A DNA stretch of 64,000 nt. It comes from Paenarthrobacter sp. JL.01a (GTDB taxonomy: Bacteria > Actinomycetota > Actinomycetes > Actinomycetales > Micrococcaceae). This document shows, piece after piece, positions 52,705 to 60,997 of this stretch. Position 1 is the stretch's first letter. Each line of letters starts with the position of its first letter. A program made the translations under genes and the position numbers. The stretch lies in contig NZ_CP104877.1 of the NCBI RefSeq assembly GCF_025452095.1, positions 496,001 to 560,000 of the forward strand, written 5' to 3'. A model generated the notes under the pieces. It was given only the letters and a program-made list of their open reading frames with translations. It searched no databases and had not been told where the DNA came from.

Positions 52705-54114
52705 ATGACCATTCAGCACCAGTCCGTCGGCCGCCGTGGATTCCTGCGCGGAGCACTCGCAGCAGCCGTACTCGTGCCCATGGGGGGAACCATTGCATCC
52801 TGTGCTGCCGGAGGCGGCAGCACTAACACCGGCCCCACCGGCACCGTCTCTGACACCAACCCGTTCGGAATGGCGGACAAGGCCACTCTTGACGCAGTGA
52901 TCTTCAAGGGCGGCTACGGCATCGACTATGTAGATTTTGCCGGCAAGATCTTTGAAAAGACGCACTCGGGTTCCACCGCGAAGATCGCCCCGTCCACGGA
53001 TATCGCCCAGGAACTCCAGCCCCGCTTCGTTGGCGGAAACCCGCCGGACCTGATCGACAACTCCGGTGCCAAGGCAATCGGCTTCAGCACCATCCTGGCC
53101 CAGCTTGAGGACCTGACCCCCGTCGTCGAGGCGAAGAACCTCGAAGGCAAGGTCATCAAGGACACCCTGTACACAGGCGTCCTGGCTCCGGGTACCTTCG
53201 ATGGCAAGCTCGCAGCCCTGAACTACGTGCTCACCGTCTACGCCGTCTGGTACTCCGATTCCCTGCTCAAGGAAAACGGTTGGACCGTTCCGAAGACGTG
53301 GGATGAAATGTACGCGCTCGGCGAGCAGGCGAAGGCCAAGGGCAAGTACCTGTTCGTGTGGGGCAAGGAAGCCGCCACCTACTACCAGGAACTCGCCATC
53401 GCCTCCGCCATCAAGGAAGGTGGGGACGAAGTCCGCCTCGGGCTGGAAAACCTCAAGGAGGGTTGCTGGTCCCACCCGGCCATCCAGTCCGTTTTCACGG
53501 CGCTGGACAAGATCGTCAAGGCCGGGTTCTTCAAGCCGGGCGGCTCGGGCACCCAGTTCACGGCCGCCCAGGCACAGTGGAGCAACGCCCAGGAGGCAGT
53601 GTTCTACCCGTCGGGTTCCTGGATCGAAAACGAGATGAAGGACCAGACCAAGGCAGGCTTCAACATGATGGGTGCTCCGGCACCGTCGGTCACTGCCAGC
53701 CCCAAGATGCCGTACACCGCTATCCACAGCGCCGCCGGCGAGCCCTACATTGTCCCGTCCCAGGGCAAGAACGCTGCCGGTGGCAAGGAAATGCTCCGCA
53801 TCATGCTGTCGAAGGAAGCAGCCACCAACTTTGCCAAGACCAAGTTGGCACCGACCATCGTCAAGGACACCGTCCCGGCCGACGGCTTCGGTTCCACCGC
53901 CCTGGTGTCGCAGACCAAGATGCTGGGCGACGCCGGCGACAAGGTCTACACCTGGAACTTCATTGACCTCTACGGGACCAACAAGGACCAGCTGGTCGTC
54001 TGGAACACCTTCCTGGACGGCAAGTCGGACGTCGCAACCCTGACGTCCGCCCTTCAGAACATCACCGACAAGGTCCGCAACGACAGCTCGGTCAAGAAGA
54101 TCGAAGTGAAGTGA
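52705..54114 (+). CDS. ngcE: N-acetylglucosamine/diacetylchitobiose-binding lipoprotein (NgcE-like)
   Basis: Receptor of a CUT1-type sugar importer, 469 residues. The signal has RRGFLRG (10-16, Tat-like) and a lipobox IASC with Cys33. The mature protein closely follows the pattern of Streptomyces NgcE: DAVIFKGGYGIDY, QPRFVGGNPPDLIDNSGAK, LNYVLTVYAVWYSDSLLKENGW, GSWIENEMKD and MLRIMLSKEAATNFAK. NgcE binds GlcNAc and chitobiose, so uptake of chitin products is predicted. ATG 52705 is chosen after AAAAGGGG; earlier in-frame codons lie in the promoter. The permease start overlaps its stop by four bases. Confidence 0.88.
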   Translation: MTIQHQSVGRRGFLRGALAAAVLVPMGGTIASCAAGGGSTNTGPTGTVSDTNPFGMADKATLDAVIFKGGYGIDYVDFAGKIFEKTHSGSTAKIAPSTDIAQELQPRFVGGNPPDLIDNSGAKAIGFSTILAQLEDLTPVVEAKNLEGKVIKDTLYTGVLAPGTFDGKLAALNYVLTVYAVWYSDSLLKENGWTVPKTWDEMYALGEQAKAKGKYLFVWGKEAATYYQELAIASAIKEGGDEVRLGLENLKEGCWSHPAIQSVFTALDKIVKAGFFKPGGSGTQFTAAQAQWSNAQEAVFYPSGSWIENEMKDQTKAGFNMMGAPAPSVTASPKMPYTAIHSAAGEPYIVPSQGKNAAGGKEMLRIMLSKEAATNFAKTKLAPTIVKDTVPADGFGSTALVSQTKMLGDAGDKVYTWNFIDLYGTNKDQLVVWNTFLDGKSDVATLTSALQNITDKVRNDSSVKKIEVK

Positions 54115-55136
54115 CCGTAGTGAAAACACAGCAGAGCCGGAACGACGACGGCCTGGCCGCCGTCGTTCCGGCGATGGCGCCACCGCAGTTGGTCAAGAGG
54201 CGGCGGAAGCCCTTGACTTGGGACAAAGTCAGTTTCTTTGCGGTGTTCCTCGGGCTGCCGCTGGCAATCTACCTCTTGTTCGTGATCTGGCCTTTCATCC
54301 AGGCCTTCCAGTACTCATTGACCGACTGGTCAGGCTTCTCACCCAACCCGAACTTCATTGGCTTTGAGAACTACACCAAGATCTTCACGGATGACATCTT
54401 CATGAAGGCCATGTCCAACAACATCCTCCTGGTGATCGTCCTGCCGATCGTCACCATAATTTTGAGCCTGGTCCTCGCGACCATGGTGACGGTGGGCGGC
54501 AGCAGCAAGGGCCAGATCAAGGGGTTGCGGAACTCAAGCTTTTACCGCGTGGTTTCCTTCTTCCCGTACACGATTCCGGCCATCGCCATCGGCATCATGT
54601 GGGGCCAGATCTACGATCCCTCGGGCGGCCTGCTCAACGGCATCCTTCGGGGGATAGGCCTGGAACAGTTCAAGGACTTCGCCTGGCTGGGCAACAAGGA
54701 CACGGCCATGATTGCCACGATGTTCGTGATCGTGTGGGGCTTTGTCGGCTTCTACATGGTCCTGTTCGTCGCGGGTATCAAGGGCATTCCTGCCGAGCTT
54801 TTCGAAGCCGCAAGGATTGATGGCGCCGGCCGCTTCCGCACGGCTGTGTCCATCACCATCCCGCTGATCCGCGACAACATCCAGACCGCCTACATCTACA
54901 TGGGCATCCTGGCCTTGGATGCCTTCGTATACATGGCGGCGTTGAACTCCGGTGGTGGTCCGGACAACTCCACGCTGGTCATGGCACAGCAATTGTTCTT
55001 CACGGCCTTCAGCAAGGGCCAGTTCGGGCTGGCGAGTGCCATGGGCGTCGTCCTGGCCATTACCACCCTGATCTTCTCCGGCTTGGTATTCGCGGTTAAC
55101 AGGCTCACCGGCGGCGACAAGGATGTGAGCAACTGA
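54111..55136 (+). CDS. ngcF: Sugar ABC transporter permease (NgcF-like)
   Basis: Membrane component of the CUT1 importer, 341 residues if started at GTG 54111, with about six helices from residue 38. The coupling EAA loop is ELFEAARIDGAGRFRTAVSITIP. The first 21 codons encode a perfect-looking hairpin (54137-54171), so ATG 54174 is an alternative start that would leave the hairpin between genes and give a 320-residue protein beginning M-A-P-P-Q. GTG 54111 overlaps the ngcE stop (GTGA). The downstream ngcG overlaps by one base. Confidence 0.87.
   Translation: MTVVKTQQSRNDDGLAAVVPAMAPPQLVKRRRKPLTWDKVSFFAVFLGLPLAIYLLFVIWPFIQAFQYSLTDWSGFSPNPNFIGFENYTKIFTDDIFMKAMSNNILLVIVLPIVTIILSLVLATMVTVGGSSKGQIKGLRNSSFYRVVSFFPYTIPAIAIGIMWGQIYDPSGGLLNGILRGIGLEQFKDFAWLGNKDTAMIATMFVIVWGFVGFYMVLFVAGIKGIPAELFEAARIDGAGRFRTAVSITIPLIRDNIQTAYIYMGILALDAFVYMAALNSGGGPDNSTLVMAQQLFFTAFSKGQFGLASAMGVVLAITTLIFSGLVFAVNRLTGGDKDVSN
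54137..54171 (+). other. 16-bp hairpin at the start of ngcF
   Basis: CCGGAACGACGACGGC (54137-54152) pairs with 54156-54171 with one mismatch and a CTG loop. It carries the ACGACGGCGG-type motif of the intergenic hairpins but lies within the first codons of ngcF as annotated. It could lower permease yield relative to the receptor. Confidence 0.72.
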
Positions 55137-56029
55137 TGACTACCAAGGTCGCATCTCCGGAAATGAAATCCCTCCACTTCCAGCCCAGGACGCCGGCAAC
55201 CACGCCCGGCGACAAGGTGGTCGGCGCCGTCTCGCACGCCGCATTGACCATTTGGTCGCTGATCGTGATTCTTCCGCTGCTTTGGACGTTCATGTCCTCG
55301 TTCAAGACCTCCAGTGAGATCTTTGCCTCGCCATTCGCGCTGCCATCCGTGTGGCGGTTCGACAATTACGTCAAGGCCTGGAGCGAAGCAGGGATCGGAA
55401 GCTACTTCCTGAACTCCGTGATCGTTGTAGGCTCCGCACTGGTGATCGTGATGGTCCTCGGCGCCATGTGTGCCTACGTGCTGGCGCGGTACACCTTCCC
55501 TGGCAGCAGGGCGATCTACTACCTGATGCTCGCCGGCCTGACCTTTCCGATCTTCCTGGCCATGGTGCCGTTGTTCTTCGTCCTGAAGAACATGGGCCTG
55601 TTGAACACCTTGCCCGGCCTGATCCTGGTGTATGTCGGCTTCGCCCTGCCGTTCACGGTTTTCTTCCTGTTCTCCTTCTTCAAGTCGCTGCCCCACGAAA
55701 TCACCGAGGCCGCGGCATTGGACGGTGCAGGGGAGTGGCGGACGTTCTTCCAGGTCATGTTGCCGATGGCCAAGCCAGGTCTCGCCTCGGTAGCCATTTT
55801 CAACTTCCTGGGCCTGTGGAACCAGTTCCTCATCCCGGTTTCCATCAACGCGGCCGGTCCGCGCGTCCTGTCCCAGGGCCTGGCGGCCTTCGCGGGCCAG
55901 ATGGGTTACGCCGTGGACTTCGGGGCATTGTTCGCGGCGGTGACAGTCACTGTGGTTCCGGTCCTGATCGTATACATCATCTTCCAGCGCCAGCTCCAAG
56001 GTTCCGTGTCGCAGGGCACCATGAAGTAA
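55136..56029 (+). CDS. ngcG: Sugar ABC transporter permease (NgcG-like)
   Basis: Second membrane component of the CUT1 importer, 297 residues with about six helices. The EAA loop is EITEAAALDGAGEWRTFFQVMLP; the end QLQGSVSQGTMK is typical of MalG-like permeases. The ATG overlaps the ngcF stop by one base. No ATPase gene follows; such importers in Actinobacteria use a shared ATPase (MsiK type) encoded elsewhere. A terminator stands 36 bases behind. Confidence 0.9.
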   Translation: MTTKVASPEMKSLHFQPRTPATTPGDKVVGAVSHAALTIWSLIVILPLLWTFMSSFKTSSEIFASPFALPSVWRFDNYVKAWSEAGIGSYFLNSVIVVGSALVIVMVLGAMCAYVLARYTFPGSRAIYYLMLAGLTFPIFLAMVPLFFVLKNMGLLNTLPGLILVYVGFALPFTVFFLFSFFKSLPHEITEAAALDGAGEWRTFFQVMLPMAKPGLASVAIFNFLGLWNQFLIPVSINAAGPRVLSQGLAAFAGQMGYAVDFGALFAAVTVTVVPVLIVYIIFQRQLQGSVSQGTMK

Positions 56030-56064
56030 TTCTGGAACCCTGAATAAACTCAAGCGAGTTAAAA

Positions 56065-56113
56065 AACGCCCGACGGCGGTCAGCACCTGAGGTGCGGGCC
56101 GCCGTCGGGCGTT
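56065..56113 (+). terminator. Terminator of the ngc operon
   Basis: AACGCCCGACGGCGG (56065-56079) pairs perfectly with 56099-56113; an inner CAGCACCTGAGGTGCGG part adds to the stem. An A6 run precedes the left arm. It is a member of the CGACGGCGG hairpin family. Confidence 0.82.
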
Positions 56114-56129
56114 GACGTAGCATGGGCTG

Positions 56130-56672
56130 ATGTTCGAACCCTGCCTGCTACGCGACGATGTCATCATGCGGCTTCTGCGTCCTGGTGACGCCGCCGCGCT
56201 CGCGTCTGCGTACGTGCGCAACCGGGACCATCTGGCTTCCTGGGAGCCCGTGCGTTCCGAGGACTACTTCACTGAGGAATGGCAGGCGGCCGACATTGCC
56301 AAGCGTTTGGCCGCCCACGAGGCAGGGGAGCAGTTCCCTTTGGCGTTGCTGGCCGGTGATGCGATCGTGGGCAGGTTCAACCTGGCAGGGATTGTTCGTG
56401 GTCCGTTCCAGAGCGGGGGACTGGGCTATTGGGTTGATAAGGACTACGCCGGCGGCGGCTTGGCGAGTGCCGCGGTCAGGGTGATCGTGGAGAAGGCGCG
56501 GAGCGAGCTGGGGCTCCATCGGCTCGAGGCCGGGACCCTGCTGCACAACGTTGGCTCCCAACGGGTGCTGGTGAAAGCCGGCTTCCGGAAGATCGGCATG
56601 GCACCGAACTACCTGAACATCGCCGGGGCCTGGCAGGACCACAACCTGTACCAGATCATCCTGCACGACTAA
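56130..56672 (+). CDS. GNAT-family N-acetyltransferase, RimJ/RimL type
   Basis: A 180-residue acetyl-CoA-dependent acetyltransferase. It opens with VIMRLLRPGDAAALASAYVRNRDHL, has FPLALLAGDAIVGRFNL, the acetyl-CoA loop LGYWVDKDYAGGGLASAAVRVIV, and HRLEAGTLLHNVGSQRVLVKAGFRKIG, all characteristic of RimJ/RimL-like proteins that act on ribosomal proteins or small amines. The substrate is unknown. It is a single gene. Confidence 0.9.
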   Translation: MFEPCLLRDDVIMRLLRPGDAAALASAYVRNRDHLASWEPVRSEDYFTEEWQAADIAKRLAAHEAGEQFPLALLAGDAIVGRFNLAGIVRGPFQSGGLGYWVDKDYAGGGLASAAVRVIVEKARSELGLHRLEAGTLLHNVGSQRVLVKAGFRKIGMAPNYLNIAGAWQDHNLYQIILHD

Positions 56673-56731
56673 GCATCCTTAGCTTTCTGACAGGATGGTA
56701 GGGAACCGTAGTGCAACGAAAGGCAGCAACC

Positions 56732-57055
56732 GTGATCTTTATTGTGGTCAAGTTCAACGTCAAGCCCGACTGGTCCGACCGCTGGCTGGACCTGGTTGGT
56801 GACTTCACAGAGTCCACCCGCGCTGAGCCGGGGAATTTGTGGTTCGACTGGTCCCGCAGTGTGGAGAAACCCAACGAGTTTGTCCTGGTGGAAGCCTTCC
56901 AGGATGACGCCGCCGAGGCCCACGTCAACAGCGCGCACTTCAAGAAGGCCATGGCCGACATGCCCCAGGCCCTCGCCGAGACGCCCCAGATCATCAGCCG
57001 CCAGATCGAAGGCAGCGGCTGGGACCGTATGGGCGAGCTGACCATCGAGGCGTAA
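56732..57055 (+). CDS. Antibiotic biosynthesis monooxygenase (ABM) domain protein
   Basis: A 107-residue protein with the dimeric ferredoxin-like ABM/YgiN fold: IFIVVKFNVKPDWSDRWLDLVGDFTESTRAEPGNLWFDWSRS, VLVEAFQDDAAEAHVNSAHFKKAMADM. YgiN-type members act on quinols or are stress proteins. The GTG at 56732 has AAAGG upstream; a GTG 21 bases earlier would add seven residues. A long palindrome begins four bases after its stop. Confidence 0.85.
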   Translation: MIFIVVKFNVKPDWSDRWLDLVGDFTESTRAEPGNLWFDWSRSVEKPNEFVLVEAFQDDAAEAHVNSAHFKKAMADMPQALAETPQIISRQIEGSGWDRMGELTIEA

Positions 57056-57058
57056 TAC

Positions 57059-57125
57059 AGCAACGCGGGGTCACTTATGGCCCATCCCAAGGGGATTTAT
57101 GGGCCATAAGTGACCCCGCGTTGCT
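57059..57125. repeat. Long palindromic repeat, copy 1 (27-bp perfect stem)
   Basis: The arm at 57059-57085 (starting AGCAACGCGGGGTCACTTA) is perfectly complementary to 57099-57125, with a 13-base loop containing AGGGG. A second, diverged copy lies at 63503-63567. It stands between two convergent genes and could terminate both, but its length and duplication suggest a REP-like element family. Confidence 0.85.
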
Positions 57126-57138
57126 TTCACGGAGCCGG

Positions 57139-57663
57139 CTAGAACATCCAGGGGATCTCGGCGTGGCCGAAGTCACTGAAGGAGCCAAAGCGGCCGGCCT
57201 TGAAGGCGAGCACCTCGCCGTCCCGGTCCCGGCACGTGGTGACCTGTCCGAAGAAGACCTGGTGATCTCCGACGTCGTACGTCTGCACCACGGTGCAGTC
57301 CGCCTGGGCGAGGGCGCCCTTGATCACCGGCAAGCCGCTTTCCGTGACGTCGAAGTCTCCTTCGCCGAAACGGTCTCCGCCGCGCACCGCGAACCGGCGC
57401 GCGATGGACTCCTGCTTGGAGCCGAGGATGGAGACGGCGAACTTGCCGCTTTCCAGCAAGGCGTCACCGGTGCGGGTGCCGAAGTTCAGCGAAATCATCA
57501 GGATGGGCGGCTCCAGGCTGATGGAGGTGAGCGAGCTGATGGTCATGCCGTAGAGCTCGTCCTCGTGCTTGGTGGTCACGACGGCAACGCCGGTGAGGAA
57601 GCGGCCCATGGCGCGGCGCATTCCCATGGCATCGGGAACAGTGAAAAGCGGTGCGAGGCTCAT
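57139..57663 (-). CDS. Flavin reductase, two-component monooxygenase partner
   Basis: A 174-residue flavin:NAD(P)H reductase. It opens FTVPDAMGMRRAMGRFLTGVAVVTTKHEDELYGMTISSLTSISLEPP, the flavin-reductase-like domain of HpaC-type enzymes, with FGTRTGDALLESGKFAVSIL and GDHQVFFGQV. It supplies reduced flavin to the HpaB-type monooxygenase two genes upstream. ATG 57663 lies one base from the end of the cupin gene. Last gene of the catabolic operon. Confidence 0.9.
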   Translation of the reverse strand: MSLAPLFTVPDAMGMRRAMGRFLTGVAVVTTKHEDELYGMTISSLTSISLEPPILMISLNFGTRTGDALLESGKFAVSILGSKQESIARRFAVRGGDRFGEGDFDVTESGLPVIKGALAQADCTVVQTYDVGDHQVFFGQVTTCRDRDGEVLAFKAGRFGSFSDFGHAEIPWMF

Positions 57664-57664
57664 G

Positions 57665-58033
57665 TCAATTGCTCCGGTCTGCTGGTGAATCCGTGTAATA
57701 GCGGACTTCGAACATCTTGGCGCCGTTTTCCGAAACCCAAGGGCCGTGCTCCATGCCTGGCGGCCGGGTGGCCCAGTCGCCGGCCTTGAAGGTCTTGCCC
57801 AAGCGCTGGTCCACGAACGATCCCTCGAAGATGAACACCTCTTCCCAGAAGTCATGCGTGAGGACACCATTGGGGGAGGTGTCCGTGCCTGGCTCAAACT
57901 TCAGGATCCGGGTGACGGAGTCATTGTCGGAGTCCCGGGCGAGGATCGCCTCGGACAAGCCCTCGATGTGCGGGTTGCAGGGCGCGAACTCCACCGAGGA
58001 AACGGGGGTGAACTCGAATTCGGGCTTTGCCAT
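57665..58033 (-). CDS. Cupin-domain protein
   Basis: A 122-residue single-cupin protein of ChrR-like type. Metal-binding residues are offered by THDFWEEVFIFEGSFVD (His, two Glu) and the second motif WATRPPGMEHGPW (His). It is embedded three bases after the monooxygenase gene and one base before the reductase gene, so it works in the same pathway: perhaps an isomerase, a ring-opening enzyme or a dioxygenase. The exact reaction cannot be deduced. Confidence 0.75.
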   Translation of the reverse strand: MAKPEFEFTPVSSVEFAPCNPHIEGLSEAILARDSDNDSVTRILKFEPGTDTSPNGVLTHDFWEEVFIFEGSFVDQRLGKTFKAGDWATRPPGMEHGPWVSENGAKMFEVRYYTDSPADRSN

Positions 58034-58036
58034 GGC

Positions 58037-59503
58037 TTAGATTCCTTCCGATTCTGAGTTGATGCTGTACGAACCCAGGAACTTGTCCAGTTCGGCCACC
58101 AGTGCGTCATAGCCGTAGTTGCGGTAGGTGTAGGCGCCACGGACCACGAACGGCGCTCCGGCGTAGAACATCTCGTACTGCTGGTGCCGGCCGGCGAATT
58201 CGGAGCCGATGATGTCCCAAGCGAGCTTGAACAGCTTGACCCGCTCTTCACTGGCAACACCGGGGGACTGGACGTAGCGTTCCATGTCCGGGCGGGTCAC
58301 GCTGCTGGTCATGTCCGCGATGCTTGAGGGCAGCTGCAGTACGCCGCCGCCCACCAGGTCGCGGAGGATCGAGATCACGCGGGGGTACGTCTCCGACTGC
58401 AGACCCATGGCCCCGTAAAGTGCAGCTTTCCCCGGAACCCGCATGCCGGCGTCGTCCGTCGTTGCGGTGTATTCGGCGGCGAGGACCGCCGACTCGACCG
58501 ACTGCACAATCGCGGCCAGCTCGCCGAGCTTCTCCTGGACGCCCGGAATCTTGTCCGTACCGTTGACCTGCGTGACCTTGCGGGCCACCGAAGCGATGAA
58601 CTTCAGCTTGGTGGAGAACCGGATCTGGGCTTGCCAGTTGCCGAGGGCGTGGGCGCCGGTGTCGAAGAACTGCCGGCGGAGGGTGTCGATGTTCCGGTTG
58701 ATGAACACCCGGTCCCACGGGATGAGGACGTCATCGAAGACCACCAGGGCGTCGGGCTCGTCGTAGTGGCTGGTGAGCGGGTAGTCGAAGTCGCTGGTGG
58801 CCGCCGGTGCGAATGGGCGGCGGCAGTAGAGCTTCAGGCCGTCCGTCGCCACCGGAATGGCGAAGCTGACGGCGAAATCGACGTCGTCCGGCCCCAGCGG
58901 CTTGATGCAGGTGACAAAGACTTCGTCCGCAATAGCCGCGCCGGTGGCCAGCATCTGCGAACCGCGGACAACAATGCCCTCCTCGGTTTCACGCACGACG
59001 CCGACCTGCAGGTATTCGCCTTCCCACCCTGACGCTGTGGTTGCGCGGGAGACCTGCGGGGGAATGATCGCATAGGACAGGTACAGGTTCTCGGCCAGGA
59101 CCTTCTTGTAGTAGCGCTCCACGTTGCCGGCGAAGTCGCGTTCCTCGTTGGCGAAGACGTCCGGGTGCGAGCCGAATGCAGCGAAGAACGTACCGACGTG
59201 GTCAGGGCTCCGGCCTACCCAGCCGTGCGTGTGCTTGGCCCAGGTTTCGATGGCCTGGCGGCGCAGGACCAGTTCCTCCTGAGTTCGGGGAGCGGCGAAC
59301 GTGCGGTTGGCCGGTCCGTTGATCTCCTCGGAGTGGAACTGCATGCCGTTGGCGGGATCGGCTGCGATGTCGAACAGTTCGGACATGGTGTGGGCAACCT
59401 TGGCGAAGGCCGGGTGTTCCAGCACGTTGCCGACCACCTCGCCGTCGAGGATCACCGTCCGGCCGTCGTTCAGGGACTTCAAATACTCTTTTCCGGTCCT
59501 CAT
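58037..59503 (-). CDS. FADH2-dependent monooxygenase, 4-hydroxyphenylacetate 3-hydroxylase (HpaB) family
   Basis: The large hydroxylase of a two-component system, 488 residues. It opens RTGKEYLKSLNDGRTVILDGE, has the family's RSPDHVGTFFAAF, YLSYAIIPPQVSRATTASGWEGEYLQVGVV, the flavin-binding GSQMLATGAAIADEVFV and the C-terminal DMTSSVTRPDMERYVQSPGV. Family members hydroxylate phenols (4-hydroxyphenylacetate, nitrophenols, chlorophenols) or pyrrole-2-carboxylate. Which substrate applies is unknown; the amidase gene in the operon argues for a nitrogen-containing ring. Its ATG overlaps the DUF2848 stop. Confidence 0.88.
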   Translation of the reverse strand: MRTGKEYLKSLNDGRTVILDGEVVGNVLEHPAFAKVAHTMSELFDIAADPANGMQFHSEEINGPANRTFAAPRTQEELVLRRQAIETWAKHTHGWVGRSPDHVGTFFAAFGSHPDVFANEERDFAGNVERYYKKVLAENLYLSYAIIPPQVSRATTASGWEGEYLQVGVVRETEEGIVVRGSQMLATGAAIADEVFVTCIKPLGPDDVDFAVSFAIPVATDGLKLYCRRPFAPAATSDFDYPLTSHYDEPDALVVFDDVLIPWDRVFINRNIDTLRRQFFDTGAHALGNWQAQIRFSTKLKFIASVARKVTQVNGTDKIPGVQEKLGELAAIVQSVESAVLAAEYTATTDDAGMRVPGKAALYGAMGLQSETYPRVISILRDLVGGGVLQLPSSIADMTSSVTRPDMERYVQSPGVASEERVKLFKLAWDIIGSEFAGRHQQYEMFYAGAPFVVRGAYTYRNYGYDALVAELDKFLGSYSINSESEGI

Positions 59504-60186
59504 CAGAGTGAGCCTTTCTTGATTTTGTAGTTATGTTCAATGGTGGTCCCATTCGGGAACGAGAGCTCCAACTTCCAGGAAGTTCCGTCGACGAACTTTC
59601 CGTTCAGCAGGGGAAGGGTGCCGCCGAGGCACATGAAGTCGGCGTCGCCGATGTCCGTGCGCGTCAGAAGGCGTTCGACGACGTCGGCCGGCTTGCGCAG
59701 GCCGCTCAGCGGACCCTCCTGGTACAGCTCGCCGTCCACCCAGGAGCGTGCAGTGCATTGGTCCAGGTCCAGGTTCTCGAGATTTTCGACGGCGATCACC
59801 TCACCGGCGACGGGCTTGGGGCAAGCACGCTTGGAATCGCCGATGTCCTCGGCCTCGATGTCACGGTCCGTGTGGTCCGAGCCGATGCCCAGGTAGAACT
59901 TGCCGTCGTGGCGGATGTACAGGGGTTCGATCTCACCGGAAGTCAGGTTCTCCGAGGTGGCGTGCTCGCCGGAGGTCTCGAAGAGGTCAGCGTCCATCCG
60001 GTAGAACATGGGTACTTCCGGCGGAGGGGCAACGCCGATGGCCGCGAGTTCATCGATGTGGTGCTGCACGGCCTTGGGATCTCGGCCCGTGTAGCCTGCC
60101 ACCACTGCGTGGAAGTCCGTGAGCGTGATTGTTGTGTCCGTGTCCACCACCCTGAAGGTCAGTGGGACTTGCCGTATTGTTTCCAT
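59503..60186 (-). CDS. DUF2848 family protein
   Basis: A 227-residue protein of the DUF2848 family, distantly similar to fumarylacetoacetate hydrolases: GYTGRDPKAVQHHIDELAAIGVAPPPEVPMFYRMD, then SGEIEPLYIRHDGKFYLGIGSDHTDRDIE, and DADFMCLGGTLPLL. Such a fold with an acidic metal site could hydrolyse a C-C or C-N bond of a ring-cleavage product. The activity is not established. TAGGAG precedes its ATG, and its stop overlaps the next gene by one base. Confidence 0.8.
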   Translation of the reverse strand: METIRQVPLTFRVVDTDTTITLTDFHAVVAGYTGRDPKAVQHHIDELAAIGVAPPPEVPMFYRMDADLFETSGEHATSENLTSGEIEPLYIRHDGKFYLGIGSDHTDRDIEAEDIGDSKRACPKPVAGEVIAVENLENLDLDQCTARSWVDGELYQEGPLSGLRKPADVVERLLTRTDIGDADFMCLGGTLPLLNGKFVDGTSWKLELSFPNGTTIEHNYKIKKGSL

Positions 60187-60193
60187 GGTTCTC

Positions 60194-60988
60194 CTAAACG
60201 GTCAGGGTTTGGTAGCTGGCGAGGCGATCGTTGATCACGGGGAATTCCCTGCGGACGGTGCTGACTTGGGTCGGGTCGATCTCCACCAGGAGCACGGACC
60301 CGCCTGCGTCAGCCTCCGCGAGAACGTTCCCGGCCGGGTCGACGACGCGGCTGTGTCCTCCCAGCTCCACGCCTTCCTGGGTACCCGCCGCATTGCAGGC
60401 GACCACGAAGATCTGGTGTTCCAAGGCCCTCGCTGTGGTGAGCAGCCGCCAATGTTCGCGCCGCGCTGCGGGCCAGGCAGCCGGGACAATTACAATTTCC
60501 GCGCCGCGGGTGCTGAGCTCCATCCACAGTCCCGGGAAGCGGAGGTCGTAGCAGGTGATTCCGGCCGTGGCCCCGAACGGCAAGGAGACTACCGGCAGCG
60601 AGGTTCCTGCCGTGAGCAGCTCGGCTTCCTTGGACTTGTAACCAAAGACGTGGATCTTGCGGTAGGTGTGGACCACGCTGCCATCTGGTCCCAGCAGGAT
60701 GGAGGTGTTGCTGAGCTGCCCGTTCTCTCCGGCCTCGATGATGCTGCCCACATGAAGGTGCACACCCACGTCCTTGGCCACCCGTGAGCACATGGAAAGG
60801 GTGGGGCCGGAAAGGGTTTCTGCCAGGTCCGCGTATTCATCGAAGTGGAAGTAGCCTGCGCTCCACAGTTCGGGGAGCACGATCAACTCAGCGCCCGTGA
60901 TGTTCCGTAGAAGGGCTTCGACCCTGTCAATCCGGTCCTCACGGCTTTCGGTGTCCGGGCTTGCCACCTGGACGAGTGCGATTTTCAT
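60194..60988 (-). CDS. Nitrilase-superfamily amidase (carbon-nitrogen hydrolase)
   Basis: A 264-residue enzyme with the Glu-Lys-Cys triad: Glu40 in VLPELWSAGY, Lys111 in YRKIHVFGYK, Cys146 in ITCYDLRFPG. The sequence resembles omega-amidases and other amide hydrolases more than true nitrilases. It probably releases ammonia from an amide formed during ring breakdown. Seven bases separate it from DUF2848 and nine from the transporter. The start has AAGGAA upstream. Confidence 0.88.
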   Translation of the reverse strand: MKIALVQVASPDTESREDRIDRVEALLRNITGAELIVLPELWSAGYFHFDEYADLAETLSGPTLSMCSRVAKDVGVHLHVGSIIEAGENGQLSNTSILLGPDGSVVHTYRKIHVFGYKSKEAELLTAGTSLPVVSLPFGATAGITCYDLRFPGLWMELSTRGAEIVIVPAAWPAARREHWRLLTTARALEHQIFVVACNAAGTQEGVELGGHSRVVDPAGNVLAEADAGGSVLLVEIDPTQVSTVRREFPVINDRLASYQTLTV

Positions 60989-60997
60989 GCGTGTTCC

